64,000 nt of DNA from Chrysophaeum taylorii (GCA_029834535.1 JAQMWT010000671.1:62001-126000), one strand, 5' to 3'. Shown: positions 1 to 10,567, counted from the first letter of the stretch. Translations and numbers: made by a program. The notes: generated from the letters alone by a model not told the origin.

Positions 1-1200
1 AAGGAGCCTGGGCGGGCCCCTATGACAGCCCGGGAGAAGCGGCAGCGAGAAAAAACGGCTCCGAAGCGAGTTTTCAACAAGATAACGGCTGCGTTGGACG
101 CGGAAAAGAAACGCCAGCAGCAGAATCGTGGAGGCCTTAGCGTATTGCGAGAAGGAAGGAGTAGGGGCCAAGAAGTGTATGACGGACCACCACCCCGAGT
201 GGATTGAGCTCATCACCTGGAAACAGCTCGACGATTGACTGAAGGAGCGTGTTTTGTTTGATGAAACAGCCGCGACGCACGCTCGCTCGGACCGGATGTC
301 GCTCACGCCGAAGGAGGAGCAGGCGCCTGTGAAATGGATTGTTGAGAGCAACAAGGCCCGCGCCGCTCCAAGCTGCGGAGAGATTGGAGTCAAAGTGCGC
401 CATAATTTACTCCTCAATCGTCGACTTGAGAACCGGCGCGGCGGACGCGAGAAAGTCCCGTTCAACAACGCCAACTACAAACTTGTGTGCGGCCATTCGC
501 CCTCCTCGGAAGAATTTTTCGTAGGTTTCATCGCCCGCAACTCGCACCGGATCAGCACGAAGTGATCTCGAGCAAAATAATCGAGGCGAAGCGTGCCGCC
601 GTGAACTGCGACGAGATGGTCGAGGAGTACTTTGCGGGCATCCACGAACTTCGCGCCGAGCTCAAGACCGCGGGGATTATGGACGAGCACGGCGCCATAT
701 CGGACCCCCGCCTTGTCCTGAACCTCGACGAGGCGCCCCAGTTCGTGGACTACGCCGACAACAAAGGGAACGCCAAAACCAAGTTTGGGGCCGGCTAGGG
801 TGACGTCTGCTGGGCTAAGGCCTATGACTGCCGCGAGTGCAACACTGCCATGATGTGCTGGGGCCTGTGCGGGCCGCGATGGACGCGGCTTTTTTTTCTC
901 GGCATGTTTCGAGGCGTGGCAGCGCTGCAAGGACGGCTGCGTCTGCGGCCTTGACGTCAACGGCGCAGCGCGCGATGCCAGCAAACTCAAGTACTGCGAG
1001 ATGTGCGGGGACCTCAAAAACGGAAGCGGTGCAGTAAGAAGGCGTGCAAAAAGGCGCTGGATGATCTTGCATTTGCCGTGCCGGATGATGCTGATGCTGA
1101 AGATTATGAGGAGGAGGAGGAGGACAGCAACACCGAATTCGAGCGCGAGATCGGTCACGATCGTCGCGCCGCTGTCGGCGACCGCCCGCCCCCGCTGTGG
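1..1200 (+). pseudogene. Decayed DDE transposase (pogo/Tigger-like) with Cys-rich tail
   Basis: Pieces of one protein are spread over several forward frames. About 130-480 reads as a basic DNA-binding region (LTPKEEQAPVKWIVESNK, resembling CENP-B/Psq-type HTH transposases) with an in-frame TGA near 236. About 480-798 continues in another frame and ends with PRLVLNLDEAPQFVDYADNK, which resembles the 'N-DE' motif around the second catalytic Asp of pogo/Tc1-mariner DDE enzymes. A TAG follows at about 796. After it comes a Cys-rich stretch with repeated CxxC pairs (about 797-1060), then an acidic tail. The frame changes and stops mean it is not functional. The left end lies outside the window and no terminal inverted repeats were identified. 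The transposase assignment rests on motif resemblance only. Confidence 0.5.
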
Positions 1201-1247
1201 CACTCGCAAGGGGGGGGGGGAGTGAGGACAGCCAACCGCCCGACCGA

Positions 1248-1283
1248 AAACCCGCCCGCCCGCCCGCCCGCCCGCCCGCCCGA
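1248..1283. repeat. CCCG-type tetranucleotide repeat
   Basis: A run of CCGC/CCCG units lies between the transposase relic and the 3' end of the importin gene. It is a simple low-complexity tract. Confidence 0.8.
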
Positions 1284-1318
1284 AAAGACAACAGACTTAG
1301 AAGATGGAAAAGAGACTA

Positions 1319-4300
1319 CTAGGATGGAGGCGGAAAGCGCGCGCAGGCCTGGGCGACGAGGGAAGCGATGTGGTCGTCGTCGATTTTAGCTTGGTCGACG
1401 GCCTGGGCGATGGCGCGCTGGAGGAGAGGCGCGTGATTGGCGAGGGCCGCGTGGTTCTGGTCGATGAGGCGAAGGAGGCAGGTGTAGACGGTCTTGTTTT
1501 CCGAGGCGTCCTCCTGGAGGGGGAGGAGGGGGAGGATGAGGGCGAGGACCTGGTCGACGGGGGCGGAGTCAAAGTCGATGGAGATGATGCGGCACATGGA
1601 GGCGACCGCGTTGTCGGAGGCGGCCTGGTCGGCGTCCTTTCGCTCGGGGGGGGCGGTTTTGGCGCGCTCGATGAGGGGCCAGAGCGTCTGGAGCGCGGCG
1701 GGGGCGTGGGGGCGCGCGAGGGCGGGCGCGTTGGCGAAGAGAGAGCCGAGGCCGAACGCGGCGTTTCGAGCGACGTTCGCGTGGGTATCGGCGCAGGCCT
1801 GGACCAGGAGGGGATGGAGGGTTGCGAAGTGTTGGAGGGCCGCATATTCGGGGGGAAGCTCGGAGCAGAGTTCGGCGTAGCAGCCGATGGCCATCGCGCG
1901 GTCCGAGGAGGATCTGTGCGGGGCGACGTACTTGGCGAAGGCCTGGAAGAGCTCGGCCGACTTGGCCGGGCCCATCGCGCCGCCCGCGACCTTCCCGAGG
2001 GTCCCGCAGAGGTCGGCGACGTTGTCCATCAATACGTTGTCGTGGTCCTGGTGGTCGTCCTCGCCTTTGGGGACGCCGAGGATGGCGCGGTCGTAATCGT
2101 CGTCGTCGGCGTTTAGGAGGGTCTGGCACGTGGCCTCGCCTTTGGCGAGGCGAACCACCTGGTCGGCGACGGCGAGGTGATGGTTCGAAGGTATGAGGGC
2201 GGCGGGGCCGACGTCCTGGGCGAGCTCGACGAGGGCCTCGCAGGCGATCGCAACCACCTCCTTGCTCTCGTCCTCGTCGACGAGTTTGATAAGGAGGCCG
2301 ACACATTCGTCGGCAAAAGTAGCGAGGCCGGCGTCGGGCAGGCGCGCCGTCGCGTCGCCCTTGGTCCATTTGATGGCGCGGGGCTCCTTGCGCTTGCGGA
2401 AGGCGAGCTGCGCGGCGAGGCCTTCCCTGTAGGCGTCGGCGAGCGCGGGGCCGGCGCGCGCGACGCACGCCGCGTGCACGAGTTGCTGGAGCGCGATCGC
2501 GCATCGCTCGCGAATTTCGTGATGGAAGTAGATCGTCATCTCCTTGAGCACCTGGTAGGCCTGGTCGAGGTACCCCGCGAAGGCCCCCTCGGTGTATTCG
2601 GCCGCGTTCCCGAGCGCGACGATCGCCGCCTTTTTCACGTTCATCAGCGCCGTTCTCACCTGCAGCACCGCCTGCCCGGCGAGGTCGTCGTCGTCGTCGT
2701 CGTCGTCGTCGTTCGTAGCTCGGGCCGGAGACGACGACGCGGGTTTTGGCGGGTCGTCCTCCCACTCGTCGTCGGCGCCACCCTCCTCGCGCTCGATGAT
2801 TCCGCCGTCGTCGTCGTCGTCGAGGAAGGCCATCCGCGGACCGTCGCCGCCTTCTCCCGTCGCGGGTCCGTCGTCGTCCTCCTCCTCGAACTTGAACGAG
2901 GCGCCGTCGCGACGCGCGATCACCTCGATCAAATGAGGGACGAGCTGCGGGAGGAGCGGCGAGAAGCGCGTCCGCATGACCTTGGCGACGTTGGCGAAAA
3001 ATCCGTACGAATACTCGGCGAGTTCGGTCGAGTCGAACGAGCTCAAATTCGAGGTCGCCGACGCGAGGGCGGGTTCCCAAATAGGCTGAAACCGCTCGGG
3101 CCCGACCGCGAGCGCGATGTGGCCGAGGGCCTCGAGGGACCGCCCCCGCAGCTCCCAGGCGCGCTCGTCGGTGAGCGTGATGTTCGGGCCGAGGGCGCCC
3201 GCGGCGCCGTCGAGGTACGGACCGAACTTTTCGCCCGCCGCGACCGCGGCCGAGCCGACGGCCGCGGCCGCCATCTCCCGGATCCCGAGAAGTTGGTGTC
3301 CTAGCAAGGCGAGGAGCCGTTGCATCAGGGGATCCAGCAAAGGCATGATCTGGCCCGCGTCCATCGACTCGCAGAACATCTCGAGGACGTAGCACGACGT
3401 CCCGACGACCGCCGCCCGCGAGTCGTCCAGAAAAGCGAACACCACCGGCAGCACCGAGGCCGCGTACGCGACGATCTCGGGCTGGCAGTGCTCGGCGAGC
3501 TGGCCGTACGCGAAGCACAGGCACTCGCGGGTCGCCGCGTCCGACCGCGCGGCTGCCTCCTCCAACAGCCGCAGGACCTGGCCGAGGTGCTTTTCGCGCA
3601 GCGCGTCCTGGAATCCTTCGGCGACGACGCCGATCGCCGCCGCGCCCGCGCGACGCGTCGCCTGCTCGGGGTCCCCCAGGCACCGCGCGGCGAGCCCCAA
3701 CGTCGGCTCGAGCGACCACTTGAGCGGCACGTGGAGCGCGATCTGGTCGAGGGTCGTCTGGGCCATTTCCTGCGGGCTCGGGCCCTCGTACTCGCCGTCC
3801 TTCTCGACCTGCTGCTGCTGCTGCTGCTGCTGGCTCAGCAGCGCCTCCTCCTCGGCCTTGAGCCGCTGGAGTGGCGTGCTCATGAACAGCGCGCCGGCCG
3901 CGCCGCTCTTCGAAGAGTCGGTCCGCGCCATGATCATCACGCACGCCTCCACGATCCCCGGCACCAAACCCTGCTTCCCGACCAGCTTTGGTTTCCACTC
4001 GGCCAGCGTACCGAGGACGTGAGCCGCGCCGTCCCTCGTCTGCCGGTCGAGCAGATCTTCGGGGGCACGCATCACGTCCAGCAACAACTGCACCACGCTC
4101 GTCGCGTGCGGCGCGATCACGGGCACGGGCGTCTGCGCGAGCTCGGCGAACGCGTCGAAGAACGCCTGAAGCACGACGTCGTCTCGCGCCTCGGCCGCCT
4201 GCCGAGCGACGGTCACCATCGGCGGCACCAGGTCCCGGAACAACAACGCCTCGTCGTCCGTCGACAGGGTCGCAACGAACGCGCAGCACGCCCGCAGCGC

Positions 4301-4849
4301 CATCACCGACACCGACCGATCCTGATCCCCGAGCGCGCTCGCGAACAGCCGAGCTAGCTCGCCCACTTGCGACGTCAGGTTTCGCGCGACCGTCTCCGAC
4401 AACTGCAGCAGCAGCAGATGCGCCAGCTCGCGGTGCGCGGGGGACGCGTGCGACGCGCACTGCGATATGAACTGCAACAGCTCGTTCCACCTACCCCCGG
4501 GCAACAGTACGCGCGCCAGACTCGACGACAGCGCCGCGATCGACTTGCGCACCGCCCGTTCCGGCTCGTTCGCGAGCCGCGCCAACAACACCTCCTTCAC
4601 GTGCTGCTGCGTCGTCTTCTTCAGCTTACGCCACATCTTCACGATCTTCTTCCGCAGCACCACGGCCGCGATCTGCCGGACTGCCGGGTTCCCCGACATC
4701 TCCAGCTGATACATCAGCGCCGGCACGCACCCCGCCTTCTTCAACACCGGCTTCAACGCCTCCTCGGCCTGCTTGATCTGCCGCGTGTCGGGGTGCAGCA
4801 GCGCGCTCAAGATCGCCTCCATGCGCTGATTTGTACCCTCGCTGCTCAT
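1319..4849 (-). CDS. Importin-beta family nuclear transport receptor (importin-4/Kap123-like)
   Basis: The gene encodes 1,176 aa as a single intronless reading frame. The first ATG in frame is at 4849; the frame opens 12 nt earlier only with a TTG. Helical HEAT-type repeats run the whole length. The N-terminal region (residues ~1-110: ILSALLHPDTRQIKQAEEAL, then NPAVRQIAAVVLRKK) is typical of the importin-beta N-terminal, Ran-binding end. An acidic insert (residues ~650-720, with Asp runs encoded by a GTC/CGT-type microsatellite at 2685-2714) breaks the repeats, as in importin-4/5 class receptors. A Gln run lies near residue 345. The expected role is carrying cargo such as histones or ribosomal proteins through the nuclear pore in a Ran-GTP-dependent cycle. 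Length (about 1,080-1,180 aa in the family) and repeat pattern agree. Assignment to importin-4 rather than importin-5 is tentative. Confidence 0.92.
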   Translation of the reverse strand: MSSEGTNQRMEAILSALLHPDTRQIKQAEEALKPVLKKAGCVPALMYQLEMSGNPAVRQIAAVVLRKKIVKMWRKLKKTTQQHVKEVLLARLANEPERAVRKSIAALSSSLARVLLPGGRWNELLQFISQCASHASPAHRELAHLLLLQLSETVARNLTSQVGELARLFASALGDQDRSVSVMALRACCAFVATLSTDDEALLFRDLVPPMVTVARQAAEARDDVVLQAFFDAFAELAQTPVPVIAPHATSVVQLLLDVMRAPEDLLDRQTRDGAAHVLGTLAEWKPKLVGKQGLVPGIVEACVMIMARTDSSKSGAAGALFMSTPLQRLKAEEEALLSQQQQQQQQVEKDGEYEGPSPQEMAQTTLDQIALHVPLKWSLEPTLGLAARCLGDPEQATRRAGAAAIGVVAEGFQDALREKHLGQVLRLLEEAAARSDAATRECLCFAYGQLAEHCQPEIVAYAASVLPVVFAFLDDSRAAVVGTSCYVLEMFCESMDAGQIMPLLDPLMQRLLALLGHQLLGIREMAAAAVGSAAVAAGEKFGPYLDGAAGALGPNITLTDERAWELRGRSLEALGHIALAVGPERFQPIWEPALASATSNLSSFDSTELAEYSYGFFANVAKVMRTRFSPLLPQLVPHLIEVIARRDGASFKFEEEDDDGPATGEGGDGPRMAFLDDDDDGGIIEREEGGADDEWEDDPPKPASSSPARATNDDDDDDDDDLAGQAVLQVRTALMNVKKAAIVALGNAAEYTEGAFAGYLDQAYQVLKEMTIYFHHEIRERCAIALQQLVHAACVARAGPALADAYREGLAAQLAFRKRKEPRAIKWTKGDATARLPDAGLATFADECVGLLIKLVDEDESKEVVAIACEALVELAQDVGPAALIPSNHHLAVADQVVRLAKGEATCQTLLNADDDDYDRAILGVPKGEDDHQDHDNVLMDNVADLCGTLGKVAGGAMGPAKSAELFQAFAKYVAPHRSSSDRAMAIGCYAELCSELPPEYAALQHFATLHPLLVQACADTHANVARNAAFGLGSLFANAPALARPHAPAALQTLWPLIERAKTAPPERKDADQAASDNAVASMCRIISIDFDSAPVDQVLALILPLLPLQEDASENKTVYTCLLRLIDQNHAALANHAPLLQRAIAQAVDQAKIDDDHIASLVAQACARFPPPS

Positions 4850-5293
4850 CCCTCTCGTCAACCCACGGCACGACGACGACGCATAATAATAATAATATCG
4901 CTAGCTTAGGGTTTAGGCACAATAACGCAAAGAGAGAGAGAGAGAGAGAGAGAGTATTCTTCATTTCATTCAGGGGGCACACACACGCGCAATAATACGT
5001 GTCGTGTGCATGCACGGAGGGCACTACTTCCTTATTACTTACTGCCCCGTGGTACATGTAATAACATGACAACACCACAGCATGGTACTCGGAAAACGGG
5101 CTGCCTGCCATCTCAATCGTCGTCGTCGTCGTATTGGTAATAATAATAATAACAAGACTTTTATTAGCACATACGACGTCTTCGTTTATTAAAATTCGGC
5201 TCTCCCATGTTCAGAAATGATTGGCCTTCCAACAACAAGATATTATTATGCGCGGAAGAACTGCCACAAACAAAAACAAGCCCGGGTTTTTTT
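4850..5293. other. Intergenic region with microsatellites
   Basis: No gene is seen. It holds a short AAT run (~4884-4897), a long AG run (~4930-4954), CGT triplets (~5117-5133) and another AAT run (~5140-5153). It separates the start of the importin gene from the 3' end of the next gene on the same strand. Confidence 0.7.
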
Positions 5294-8200
5294 TTATCGC
5301 GGAGAGGCGGGGTGGTCGTCGTCTTCAAAGAAGTAGAACCCGGGGCCTTCGTAGTAGACCGTCGGACTCGACCAGTCGGAACCGCACCGTTCCGTAGCGC
5401 GCAGCGGCGAGTCCTCAACCGACTCGTCCACGTCCTCCAGCAACACGGTGTTGACGGCGTTGGACACGATCTCGCTCGCGAGCCTGCTGTAGACTGCGTG
5501 GACTTCCCGATCGCCGATGGCGATGGCGTCGTCGATCACGTCCTCCAGGATGCGGTCGCACCACAGCTCGGCCACAACCCCCGCGGCGAGGCCCGCTCGC
5601 TCGGCGCGATCGCGACGCCTCAGAACTTCTTCTTCTTCTCTAACGCTCGACTCTTCCTCGAGCGGCAGCGTCCGACGCCAATGGACCAAAGCCAACCCGA
5701 GGCGCCGGCGCGCGAGGCGCACGAGGCCGTGGGCAATAAGCACGAGCCCCCGGCGCCGGCGCGCGACGACGCGCTTTGCAGCGTCTCGCCTCGCTTGCTC
5801 GCCCCACTCGCTCGACAGCGCAGCCGCGTGCGCGTCAAGTGCGGCGACCTGATGCTCGCGCCGTACCCTGCGCCGCTCTTCTAATGTTCGCTGCACCGCT
5901 GTCTGCTGCTGCACGCGGCGTTCCACGACGTCCGCGAGCTCGGGGCGCCGTTTCTTCTTCGCCATCGCGCCGCGCCAGAGTGCACCCAACCGCTGCGCAC
6001 CTCGCCGCGTCGCGGAGGTGTGCCGCCTCGTCCGAAGCCCGCGCGCCGCGGCCTGGATCTTACCGACGGCCGCAGCGGCGCGCGCGTGGTCGTCGGCGTC
6101 GCGCGAGCGGCGGAAGAAAGCGCGGAACGCCCGCCGAAGCGCGTCGAGAGCGGCACGCTCGCGTTGCGCGACCCTCCTACCGAGCCACGCCCTCGTTACC
6201 CACTGGATCCTTTCAGCAGCGCGCTCGCGTTGGTGGGCGATCTCGCTGCGCTCGTGGCGCGCGCGCTCCGAGAGCTCGGCGCGACGGCGACGCGTCTCTT
6301 CGAGAGCTGTTCGCCGCGCCGAGGCCACGGCGTCACCGGCGGCGCGGCGAAACAGCTCCGCCGTCGTGTTGCTCCGAAGCGCGTCGGCGTCCCGCCGTGC
6401 AGTGGCCTGCTTCTCGACCTCGGCCGCTGCTGCTTGAAGCTCGCGCTCCGCTACGCGCGCACGTAGCGACGCCGCGTCCGCGCGCGCGCGCATCTCGACG
6501 GCGTCGCTCGCCGCCGTCGCCTCGATCTGCCGATGCCGCGCCTCCTCGAGCGCCGCGCTCTCTCGGACTGCAACAATCCAGCTTGGTGGCGCCTCGCGAC
6601 TTGCCTCGAGCTCGACTCGGGCGGCGCGCGCTTCGCACGCAGCGGCATCGCGCGAACCCTCGAGGCGAGTCGCGAGGTGCCGAACCTCCCGCCGCGACGA
6701 CTTCAATACGGCCTCCTCGAGTGCCGCCACGGGATCCTTGTCTGCCGCCAAAATCCTCGTTGCCGCGACAAGCCCTTCTCGGGGGTTCGCGGCGATGCGG
6801 ACGTGCGAGTCGAGGAGGCGACTCGGGCTGCCTTTTTTTTCCACTCGCGAGACCCTGCTTTTTTCCCCTCGGGGTCTCGCGACGGCATCAGCCGCTTGAA
6901 CCAACAAAGAAGCAGAGGTAGGTTTCCTTCTTCTTTTGTTGGCGGCGACGCGGCGCACGCCGAGCAGCCGGCACGGGCCGAATGAGGCTGCGAGCGCGGC
7001 CCGGAGGCGATGGTCTTCTCCGAGGTCGCGGGCAACGGCCCGCGCCTCGGCAGCCGACGTAGGCGTCGTGCGGCACTTGACGACACCCTCGCCAGCGATA
7101 TTCTTCTCGAGCAGTGCCGGCTCGATCACCCGTGCCAACTGCGCCCGCGCCTCCCGCTGGTCGCGTAACGCTTCGATGGTGCGTGTTTCCTCAAACTTGA
7201 TCGAGAAAGTGACGAGCTCCGAGCAGCAGCGGCGGCGGTGCTTAGTAGTCTGTTTTCTTTGGCTCGAAGGAAGCTCTGCGATCTTCGCGAGCTTCATCGT
7301 AGTCGCGCAGAGGGTGGCGGTCACGAGGACAGTGTGCCACGTGCGCCACAACGTCGCGTCGCGCAGCACTCGGAGCTTGTCTTTGCGGCCCGAGGCTTCC
7401 AACGAAGGCTCGCGCCCCGCTTCCGCGTCGAGCGCGTTGACGAGACGCGCCAGGGCCACGGCGTCAGCGTCGGGGCAGAGCTCGCGCAAAGCTGGATCCT
7501 CGAACACCTGCTCCCATGGCTGCTGTTTCCTGGAGGAGGCATCCTTGAGCGAGGCGAGAGCCGCCGCCTTGGAAGGCGACGGCTCTCGAACGCTCCACGA
7601 CGAGTACGTCGTCTCGAACGTTGCGGTCCCTCGACGAGCGCCGGTGAGTGGGTCCACCAGCGTGACTACTACTGAATTTTTCTTCGTCTTTGAGCCGTCA
7701 TCGTCCTGCTCCAACAAGAGTGGGAGGAGCGCGACCTCTCCAACGGCGATCCGATTTCGCCACGTGACGCGCTCGTCGAGGATGGACGCGCGCAAGGTGG
7801 GGGCGAGACCAATCTCGTCATCGGTGCGAAGCGCATCGTGCGCGGTGCTCACGAAGAGCGTCACTGGCGTACGTCGCGCGTCCTCTTGAGAAGACCTGCA
7901 CCACGCCGTAGCACCACAAAACGACGTCGGCGTGCGCACGTGCGCGCCACCGCCGGCGCCCTTCACGGCGACGCGCGCGAAGACGCGAGCTCCTTTCTCG
8001 GCGAGCGCCGCCGCCGCCTCCTCGAGCGCTGCATCGACGAGAGTCACGCTCAGGTATCCCTGTGTATGCGGCACGAACACAGCCTCGAGGTCGCAGAGCG
8101 CCTCGTGCGCGCGAGAGGACACTTTGCCAGGCCGCGCGACGGCGCTCTCGACAACTTCTCGCGCGTCGAGCTCCGCGATTACTGCAGCAGCCTCGTTCGT

Positions 8201-10273
8201 CAGCCGCAGCGTCACATCTTGAGGCGGGCGATACTTGGGCACGGCGACGACGATTTGTTGCGGCAGCTCCAAGTTTTGGGCAAGGCACGACGGCGTGACC
8301 CTCACGTAGCGCTTGATCTTCCCGCGGCGAGCATCGTCGGCCCGGTTTCTCGGCAAAGAAACCGATACGACCGCGAGACCCTTGGTGCGGTGGTCGACGA
8401 TCCTCTCTCGCGAGCACGAGACGCACACCTCGCCGCGATTGCACCCGCGGGCATCTACCAGTGCGAGCCAGGTGTCGCTCAAATTTAACACCGACGAGAG
8501 CGTAACGGTCGCCGCGCCGACGACGCTCTCGGCTGGCGCCATCGTAGACGCCCGCACCGCGAGCGACAGCACCATCTCCTCGTCAAAGAGCTGGGTCGAA
8601 CCAAGTGGGACGCGAATAATATGGCCAGGCCACATCGGGTGCGTGTCGGTGCCCGCAGGCGCGATCGCGCCTTGGACGACGACGACGACGCCGCCGCCGT
8701 CCGAAGACGAAAGCGAGGCTTCGACGAAGGGCTCGAGCCGGCCTCGCGGTTGATCAGGATGCTGCAGATATCGTGCCGCCGAAACGCCCACAGCGAGCAC
8801 GGGCTTGAAAGGTCTAAATGCAGCTGGAAGCAACATGTCGGCGAGTACGGTGCTCGCGGGAATGGCGTGAGCTCGGAGAAGAAGATCCGCACATTTTTTT
8901 GTCGTACCAGTGCCTCGGTCGTCGTCGTCGTCGTCGTCGTAAAGCCCGAGGCGGAGATTGACCACGTCGCCGCAGAGGAGAGATGGAACAAGAGGTATCC
9001 ACGTCTTTCCCACCACCATCACGTCGTCCTTGTCGTTGTGCGCGAGGAGCTCGAGACGCAAGAGCGGCGTCGTCCGCTCGTCTATCTCGCCGCCCAAAGG
9101 CACGACGAGAGTGGACGGAATATTTGATCGAACGTCGTTGCCCTCGACGACACCGCCCTCCACGACCACGGGTCCGAGAGGCGCTGCATCGACGAAGACG
9201 CCGCTCATGATTCGCGCGCTCAGCCGACAACCGCGTGATTTTTTCGACTGGCGACGAGCGAGTCGCGCTCGCCACGCGCACACGTGAAGCCAACCTCCAG
9301 AAGAAAACGTCGTCTCTTTGAGCTCGTCTTGTCCCGCGGCACTCAGGCAAAGGTGGACCGCGCGCGCGAGCTCCAAGGTCGCCGTTCCGCCCAGCTGGGC
9401 GAGGGCGTCCAGGGGCACCACAAAGGTCTCCTCGCCGTACTCGACGCGCAAGGGCACGTTTGGTTCGACCTCGATTTCCGAGTCTAGCACCACCGGGTGG
9501 TCGTCGCAGTCTCTCGCGAGCGAGACTCGACCGTCACCGATGACCGACGCGCGCACGGCGCGTGTCTTCTTGCTGCTCGGCAGCCGCGCCTCTTCCTCCC
9601 GGAGCACCACCGCGACGCGAACCGCGAGGTCGACGCCGAGAAGGTGGACGAACGACGAATCTCCGCGCAGAAGAATGGCCGCCAAGTTTAGCGACGTCGA
9701 GGGGCCGTCCGGGAGGACCGTGAACTGCAGGACGTCAACATCCACGCTCGAGCTCGCCACGAAACTGCCGCCGCCGCCGCGAACGTCCGTGCAACGCCCG
9801 GTACCCAACAGACTCGCGCGAACGACGGCGTTCGGGTGATCATCGAGTCTGAGGTAGACGCGGCCCGGCGAAGCACTGAGAAGCTTGTTTTTTGATGAGG
9901 AGAAGTCCTCGAACACGCTAACGACGACGTCGAGCTCGGCGACGGCGCGCGTACCGGACAGCATGCCGAGCGATCGCCGCACGCCGCCGCGCGTCGTGAG
10001 GAGAGCGTCGAGCGCGACGGCCGCTACGGCGACCGCCCGTGCAGCTTCGGCGACGAGCGCGAACTGCACCCTCCAGCCCACTACGACCTCGCTCGCGTCG
10101 AAAGTCAAGACCTCGCCCCATCGCGCTATCCGCCCTACGAGCGCCACAGCCGACGTCCTCGCGGCCCTGGGTGCTGCGATTGACGACGGACCACGAAGCG
10201 AGGCTCGCACGTACAAGCGCTCCGCCGGAATCCCGGCCAACGCTCGAAGCCTCTCGACCTCAACCACAACCAT
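5294..10273 (-). CDS. Giant C2-like / IQ-motif coiled-coil protein
   Basis: One uninterrupted frame of 1,659 aa starts at an ATG at 10273. The N-terminal ~930 residues are rich in Val and beta-prone segments. They look like several degenerate C2-type modules (for example MVVVEVERLRALAGIPAERL at the start), but no complete Ca2+-binding Asp set is obvious. The C-terminal ~700 residues are strongly helical and rich in Arg, Ala and Glu, typical of coiled coil. Two IQ-like calmodulin-binding motifs occur at residues ~1335-1395 (RIQWVTRAWLGRR and KIQAAARGLRTRR). Proteins of this design are often cilium- or cytoskeleton-associated. That role is inference, as is any link to the kinesin gene 34 kb away. 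Reading-frame integrity over 5 kb in a repeat-rich window shows it is a real gene. Confidence 0.75.
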   Translation of the reverse strand: MVVVEVERLRALAGIPAERLYVRASLRGPSSIAAPRAARTSAVALVGRIARWGEVLTFDASEVVVGWRVQFALVAEAARAVAVAAVALDALLTTRGGVRRSLGMLSGTRAVAELDVVVSVFEDFSSSKNKLLSASPGRVYLRLDDHPNAVVRASLLGTGRCTDVRGGGGSFVASSSVDVDVLQFTVLPDGPSTSLNLAAILLRGDSSFVHLLGVDLAVRVAVVLREEEARLPSSKKTRAVRASVIGDGRVSLARDCDDHPVVLDSEIEVEPNVPLRVEYGEETFVVPLDALAQLGGTATLELARAVHLCLSAAGQDELKETTFSSGGWLHVCAWRARLARRQSKKSRGCRLSARIMSGVFVDAAPLGPVVVEGGVVEGNDVRSNIPSTLVVPLGGEIDERTTPLLRLELLAHNDKDDVMVVGKTWIPLVPSLLCGDVVNLRLGLYDDDDDDDRGTGTTKKCADLLLRAHAIPASTVLADMLLPAAFRPFKPVLAVGVSAARYLQHPDQPRGRLEPFVEASLSSSDGGGVVVVVQGAIAPAGTDTHPMWPGHIIRVPLGSTQLFDEEMVLSLAVRASTMAPAESVVGAATVTLSSVLNLSDTWLALVDARGCNRGEVCVSCSRERIVDHRTKGLAVVSVSLPRNRADDARRGKIKRYVRVTPSCLAQNLELPQQIVVAVPKYRPPQDVTLRLTNEAAAVIAELDAREVVESAVARPGKVSSRAHEALCDLEAVFVPHTQGYLSVTLVDAALEEAAAALAEKGARVFARVAVKGAGGGAHVRTPTSFCGATAWCRSSQEDARRTPVTLFVSTAHDALRTDDEIGLAPTLRASILDERVTWRNRIAVGEVALLPLLLEQDDDGSKTKKNSVVVTLVDPLTGARRGTATFETTYSSWSVREPSPSKAAALASLKDASSRKQQPWEQVFEDPALRELCPDADAVALARLVNALDAEAGREPSLEASGRKDKLRVLRDATLWRTWHTVLVTATLCATTMKLAKIAELPSSQRKQTTKHRRRCCSELVTFSIKFEETRTIEALRDQREARAQLARVIEPALLEKNIAGEGVVKCRTTPTSAAEARAVARDLGEDHRLRAALAASFGPCRLLGVRRVAANKRRRKPTSASLLVQAADAVARPRGEKSRVSRVEKKGSPSRLLDSHVRIAANPREGLVAATRILAADKDPVAALEEAVLKSSRREVRHLATRLEGSRDAAACEARAARVELEASREAPPSWIVAVRESAALEEARHRQIEATAASDAVEMRARADAASLRARVAERELQAAAAEVEKQATARRDADALRSNTTAELFRRAAGDAVASARRTALEETRRRRAELSERARHERSEIAHQRERAAERIQWVTRAWLGRRVAQRERAALDALRRAFRAFFRRSRDADDHARAAAAVGKIQAAARGLRTRRHTSATRRGAQRLGALWRGAMAKKKRRPELADVVERRVQQQTAVQRTLEERRRVRREHQVAALDAHAAALSSEWGEQARRDAAKRVVARRRRGLVLIAHGLVRLARRRLGLALVHWRRTLPLEEESSVREEEEVLRRRDRAERAGLAAGVVAELWCDRILEDVIDDAIAIGDREVHAVYSRLASEIVSNAVNTVLLEDVDESVEDSPLRATERCGSDWSSPTVYYEGPGFYFFEDDDHPASPR

Positions 10274-10330
10274 AGACTTATTACAAGTTACAACAGCTTT
10301 CGTCTCGAAAAAAGTTCGGTTGTTTGGGCA

Positions 10331-10382
10331 AAACCCTATACGGTATACCGGAAATCTACATTTTTTAGTTTGGACACCTTAT
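10331..10382. repeat. Short dispersed element shared with 37808-37862
   Basis: About 50 bp beginning 'accctatacggtataccgg' are nearly the same as a segment at 37808-37862. In one frame both could encode TLY-x-IPEIY-x-F followed by a stop. The second copy terminates a decayed ORF, which suggests both are the 3' end of the same lost coding element. In this copy the core CGGTATACCG is a perfect palindrome. The element lies about 60 bp upstream of the start codon of the neighbouring gene. Confidence 0.6.
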
Positions 10383-10483
10383 TAATCTAACACACACGAA
10401 ACGTACGGACCCCCCCCAGTCGACAGACAAAAACACCCCCTTATTTAGCAGTTGGTTTTAAAACCCCCCACTTTGGCCCACGT

Positions 10484-10567
10484 TTTGAACTACAGAGTGG
10501 GTACCTACGGCGGCGGTCCGTCCGCTTTGAACTACAGAGTGGGTACCTACGGCGGCGGTCCGTCCGC
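10484..10567 (+). repeat. 42-bp perfect tandem duplication
   Basis: Two identical 42-bp units (10484-10525 and 10526-10567). Because 42 is a multiple of three, they read through as a duplicated 14-aa peptide (LNYRVGTYGGGPSA) in a short forward ORF at 10452-10634. That ORF opens without surrounding support and is not called as a gene. Confidence 0.85.

Noticed and set aside
1569-4490. Long minus-strand ORF (973 codons) in another frame of the importin gene
   Set aside because: Arg/Gly/Ala-rich shadow caused by high GC; the importin frame has clear HEAT repeats and family similarity.
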